A stretch of DNA of 64,000 nucleotides. Source: Coraliomargarita algicola (GTDB lineage Bacteria; Verrucomicrobiota; Verrucomicrobiia; Opitutales; Coraliomargaritaceae). The notes beneath the pieces are model-generated. The model did no database searches, had not been told where the DNA came from, and saw nothing but the letters and a program-made list of their open reading frames with translations. The stretch covers positions 4,181,001-4,245,000 of the forward strand of contig NZ_CP138858.1 of the NCBI RefSeq assembly GCF_033878955.1. Reading direction: 5' to 3'. Each line of letters starts with the position of its first letter. Position 1 is the first letter of the stretch. Shown here piece by piece: positions 62,321 to 64,000 of this stretch. The position numbers and the translations under genes were made by a program.

Positions 62321-64000
62321 ATGATGACAACAAGCTCAAGTCTATTTCCTAAAGATTTCATCTGGGGCGCATCGACTTCCTCTTATCAAATAGAGGGGGC
62401 GCATGATGCTGATGGCAAAGGGGCGTCCATTTGGGATGCATTTGTGCAACGAGAGGGGCGTATTTGGCGTGGGCAGCATGGCCGAGTCAGTTGCGATCAT
62501 TATCATCGATTTAAAGAAGACGTGGCGCATATGCGGTTGATGGGGCTTAAGGCTTATCGCTTCTCCATTTCATGGCCGCGTATTTTGCCCCATGGCACTG
62601 GCTCTATTAATGCCGCCGGGCTCGCATTTTATGATGCTCTGATTAATGAGTTACTTGAAAATGACATCGAACCTTGGGTGACTCTTTATCATTGGGATTT
62701 ACCTTATGAGCTCTTCTTAAAAGGAGGTTGGTTGGATCGCAACAGCCCGCAATGGTTTGCTGAGTATACGAAAGTCGTGGTGGATCACTTTTCAGATCGA
62801 GTAAAGAACTGGGTGACGATTAATGAACCCCAGTGTTTTATAGGCTTAGGCTATCGAGACGGTTTACATGCGCCGGGTATGACCTTGAGTTTCAAGGAAT
62901 GTCTGATGGCCGGACATAATGCTCTGCTGGCGCACGGTCGGTCTGTGCAAGTCATTCGTGAACATGCGAAGCAAGACCCGATTATAGGATGGTCGCCATC
63001 AGGTTCCGTGTATCAACCGGAAACAGGCAGTAGTCGTGATGACATCAACGCCGCACGGGAAGCCACCAGTGCGATTTATTCTGATAATGTATGGAACACG
63101 CGTTGGTGGTCGGATCCTGTCATTCTTGGGCACTATCCCGAAGAGGGCTTGCAGGCCTATCAGAAAGCATTGCCGAAATTTTTGGCATCGGATTTCGAGA
63201 TTATTCAGCAACCGCTCGACTACTATGCATGCAATATTTTTCAGGCAACGCCAGTGCGTATGAGTGAGGAGGGAGTGCCTGTGGCTGTGCCACTCTCCGA
63301 TGGCGAAGAAATCTCACTCTATGAATGGACGCAGAAGCCGGATTGCCTCTATTGGGGGCCACGTTTCATCCATGAACTGTATGATCTGCCACTAGTGATT
63401 ACTGAAAACGGTTGCTCTAATTTGGACCGCGTTAGTATGGATGGCTCGGTGCATGACAGTAATCGCACTGATTATATGATTGGTCACCTGTTGGCCCTGC
63501 GAAGGGCCATGGATGAGGGCGTGGATGTCCGTGGTTACTTTCATTGGTCTTTACTTGATAACTTCGAGTGGCAGGAAGGATATAAACATCGTTTTGGATT
63601 AATCCATGTGAACTACCAGACCCAAGCCCGAACCTGGAAAGATTCGGCTTATTGCTTACAGAAGATTATCGCTTCGAATGGCAATAGCTTGAAAGAGTAT
63701 CTGCACTCAGATACGGAGCCCGTTCCCTTTGTAGTGAAAGAGGCGAAGCGTTATATCGATGAGAATATAGCAGAGACTTTTAATGTTAAAACAATTGCGG
63801 CACATTTAAATTGTCATCCAGATTTTCTGAGTCGCCGTTTTAAGCAGTTTGTAGGCACGAGCCTGAGTGACTATATCCGGCAGATTCGTTTGGATTATGC
63901 GCGTAACTTATTAAGGAATTCAGATGTTCAGATTGGAGATGCCGCGGATCAGGCAGGTTTTTCAGATCGTATCCATTTCAGTAAAGTATTTCGCAAAGAG
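62321..64000 (+). CDS. GH1 beta-glucosidase fused to a C-terminal AraC-type DNA-binding domain (3' end outside window)
   Basis: An unbroken reading frame of 560 codons runs from ATG ATG at 62321 to the window end. Residues about 8-450 form a full GH1 domain: FIWGASTSSYQIEGA, acid/base Glu169 in TINEPQC, nucleophile Glu362 in VITENGC, and YFHWSLLDNFEWQEGYKHRF. Residues about 468-560 are an AraC/XylS double helix-turn-helix: FVVKEAKRYIDENIAETFNV, then 'IAAHLNCHPDFLSRRFKQFV', 'IRQIRLDYARNLL' and 'IGDAADQAGFSDRIHFSKVF'. There is no signal peptide. I infer a cytoplasmic regulator that senses its glycoside through, or while hydrolysing it with, an intact GH1 site. Likely targets are the divergent GH16 gene and the GH1-led operon. 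The translation start has no ribosome-binding site because the 7-bp repeat abuts it. Confidence 0.92.
   Translation, partial: MMTTSSSLFPKDFIWGASTSSYQIEGAHDADGKGASIWDAFVQREGRIWRGQHGRVSCDHYHRFKEDVAHMRLMGLKAYRFSISWPRILPHGTGSINAAGLAFYDALINELLENDIEPWVTLYHWDLPYELFLKGGWLDRNSPQWFAEYTKVVVDHFSDRVKNWVTINEPQCFIGLGYRDGLHAPGMTLSFKECLMAGHNALLAHGRSVQVIREHAKQDPIIGWSPSGSVYQPETGSSRDDINAAREATSAIYSDNVWNTRWWSDPVILGHYPEEGLQAYQKALPKFLASDFEIIQQPLDYYACNIFQATPVRMSEEGVPVAVPLSDGEEISLYEWTQKPDCLYWGPRFIHELYDLPLVITENGCSNLDRVSMDGSVHDSNRTDYMIGHLLALRRAMDEGVDVRGYFHWSLLDNFEWQEGYKHRFGLIHVNYQTQARTWKDSAYCLQKIIASNGNSLKEYLHSDTEPVPFVVKEAKRYIDENIAETFNVKTIAAHLNCHPDFLSRRFKQFVGTSLSDYIRQIRLDYARNLLRNSDVQIGDAADQAGFSDRIHFSKVFRKE

Noticed and set aside
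61930..62361. Minus-strand open frames reading REQGTGN repeats
   Set aside because: They only translate the 7-bp DNA repeat, and their ends overlap the GH1-AraC coding start. No homology or start signal supports a protein.

Overview
The window looks like a marine-type Verrucomicrobiota chromosome, most likely class Opitutae (Puniceicoccales-like). The basis is three PEP-CTERM proteins, two very large prepilin-type (GspK/'Verru_Chthon cassette'-like) proteins, five formylglycine sulfatases, golvesin-like and DNRLRE-type binding domains, and GH16 enzymes packed into consecutive polysaccharide-utilisation loci. This assignment is inferred from gene content; no rRNA or tRNA gene was recognised. 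No phage, insertion sequence or CRISPR array was seen.

Layout. (1) 1-11 kb: a truncated EF-hand esterase, a GspK-like protein with its secreted partner, a LacI regulator with a frameshifted esterase, a cytoplasmic beta-helix protein, an iduronate-sulfatase-like sulfatase and a PEP-CTERM protein. (2) 11-18 kb: a sugar-acid operon (enolase-superfamily dehydratase, SDR dehydrogenase, RraA-like protein) divergent from its IclR regulator, then an MocA-type oxidoreductase and a GH36 alpha-galactosidase. (3) 18-28.6 kb: a large secreted beta-helix protein, a second GspK-like/partner pair (partner frameshifted), an esterase remnant, a DUF1961 protein and a PEP-CTERM protein. (4) 29-38.8 kb: an SSS transporter, a second beta-helix protein, two sulfatases and a GntR regulator fused to a solute-binding-protein domain. 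(5) 38.8-47.2 kb: a large secreted sulfatase, a PEP-CTERM protein and a GH94-GH2 pair, whose three promoters share one upstream element at fixed spacing. (6) 47.2-59.6 kb: a leftward operon of GH1, multidomain GH16, TPR lipoprotein, ABC sugar importer (binding protein, two permeases, ATPase) and a sulfatase. (7) 59.7-64 kb: a second GH16 with a DNRLRE-type domain inserted in its catalytic domain, a 7-bp tandem repeat, and a GH1 beta-glucosidase fused to a C-terminal AraC DNA-binding domain.

Together the genes describe a sulfated, galactose-containing algal polysaccharide lifestyle. Secreted GH16 and beta-helix enzymes would cut the polymer, and sulfatases (two exported, three without a signal peptide) would remove sulfate. 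ABC and SSS transporters would import oligomers, GH1, GH2, GH36 and GH94 would finish them in the cytoplasm, and the dehydratase/SDR/RraA set would handle an acid sugar. The exact polymer cannot be read from sequence alone.

The most unusual item is the GH1-AraC fusion at the right edge. Both catalytic glutamates are intact, and the gene starts directly at the end of an 18-copy heptanucleotide repeat that may form its whole mRNA leader. Also notable are the three-promoter element, the GntR-SBP fusion, the domain-in-domain GH16 and a sugar permease with about 190 extra residues. Four genes carry single-base frameshifts, three of them in or next to homopolymers, so assembly error must be excluded before calling them pseudogenes.
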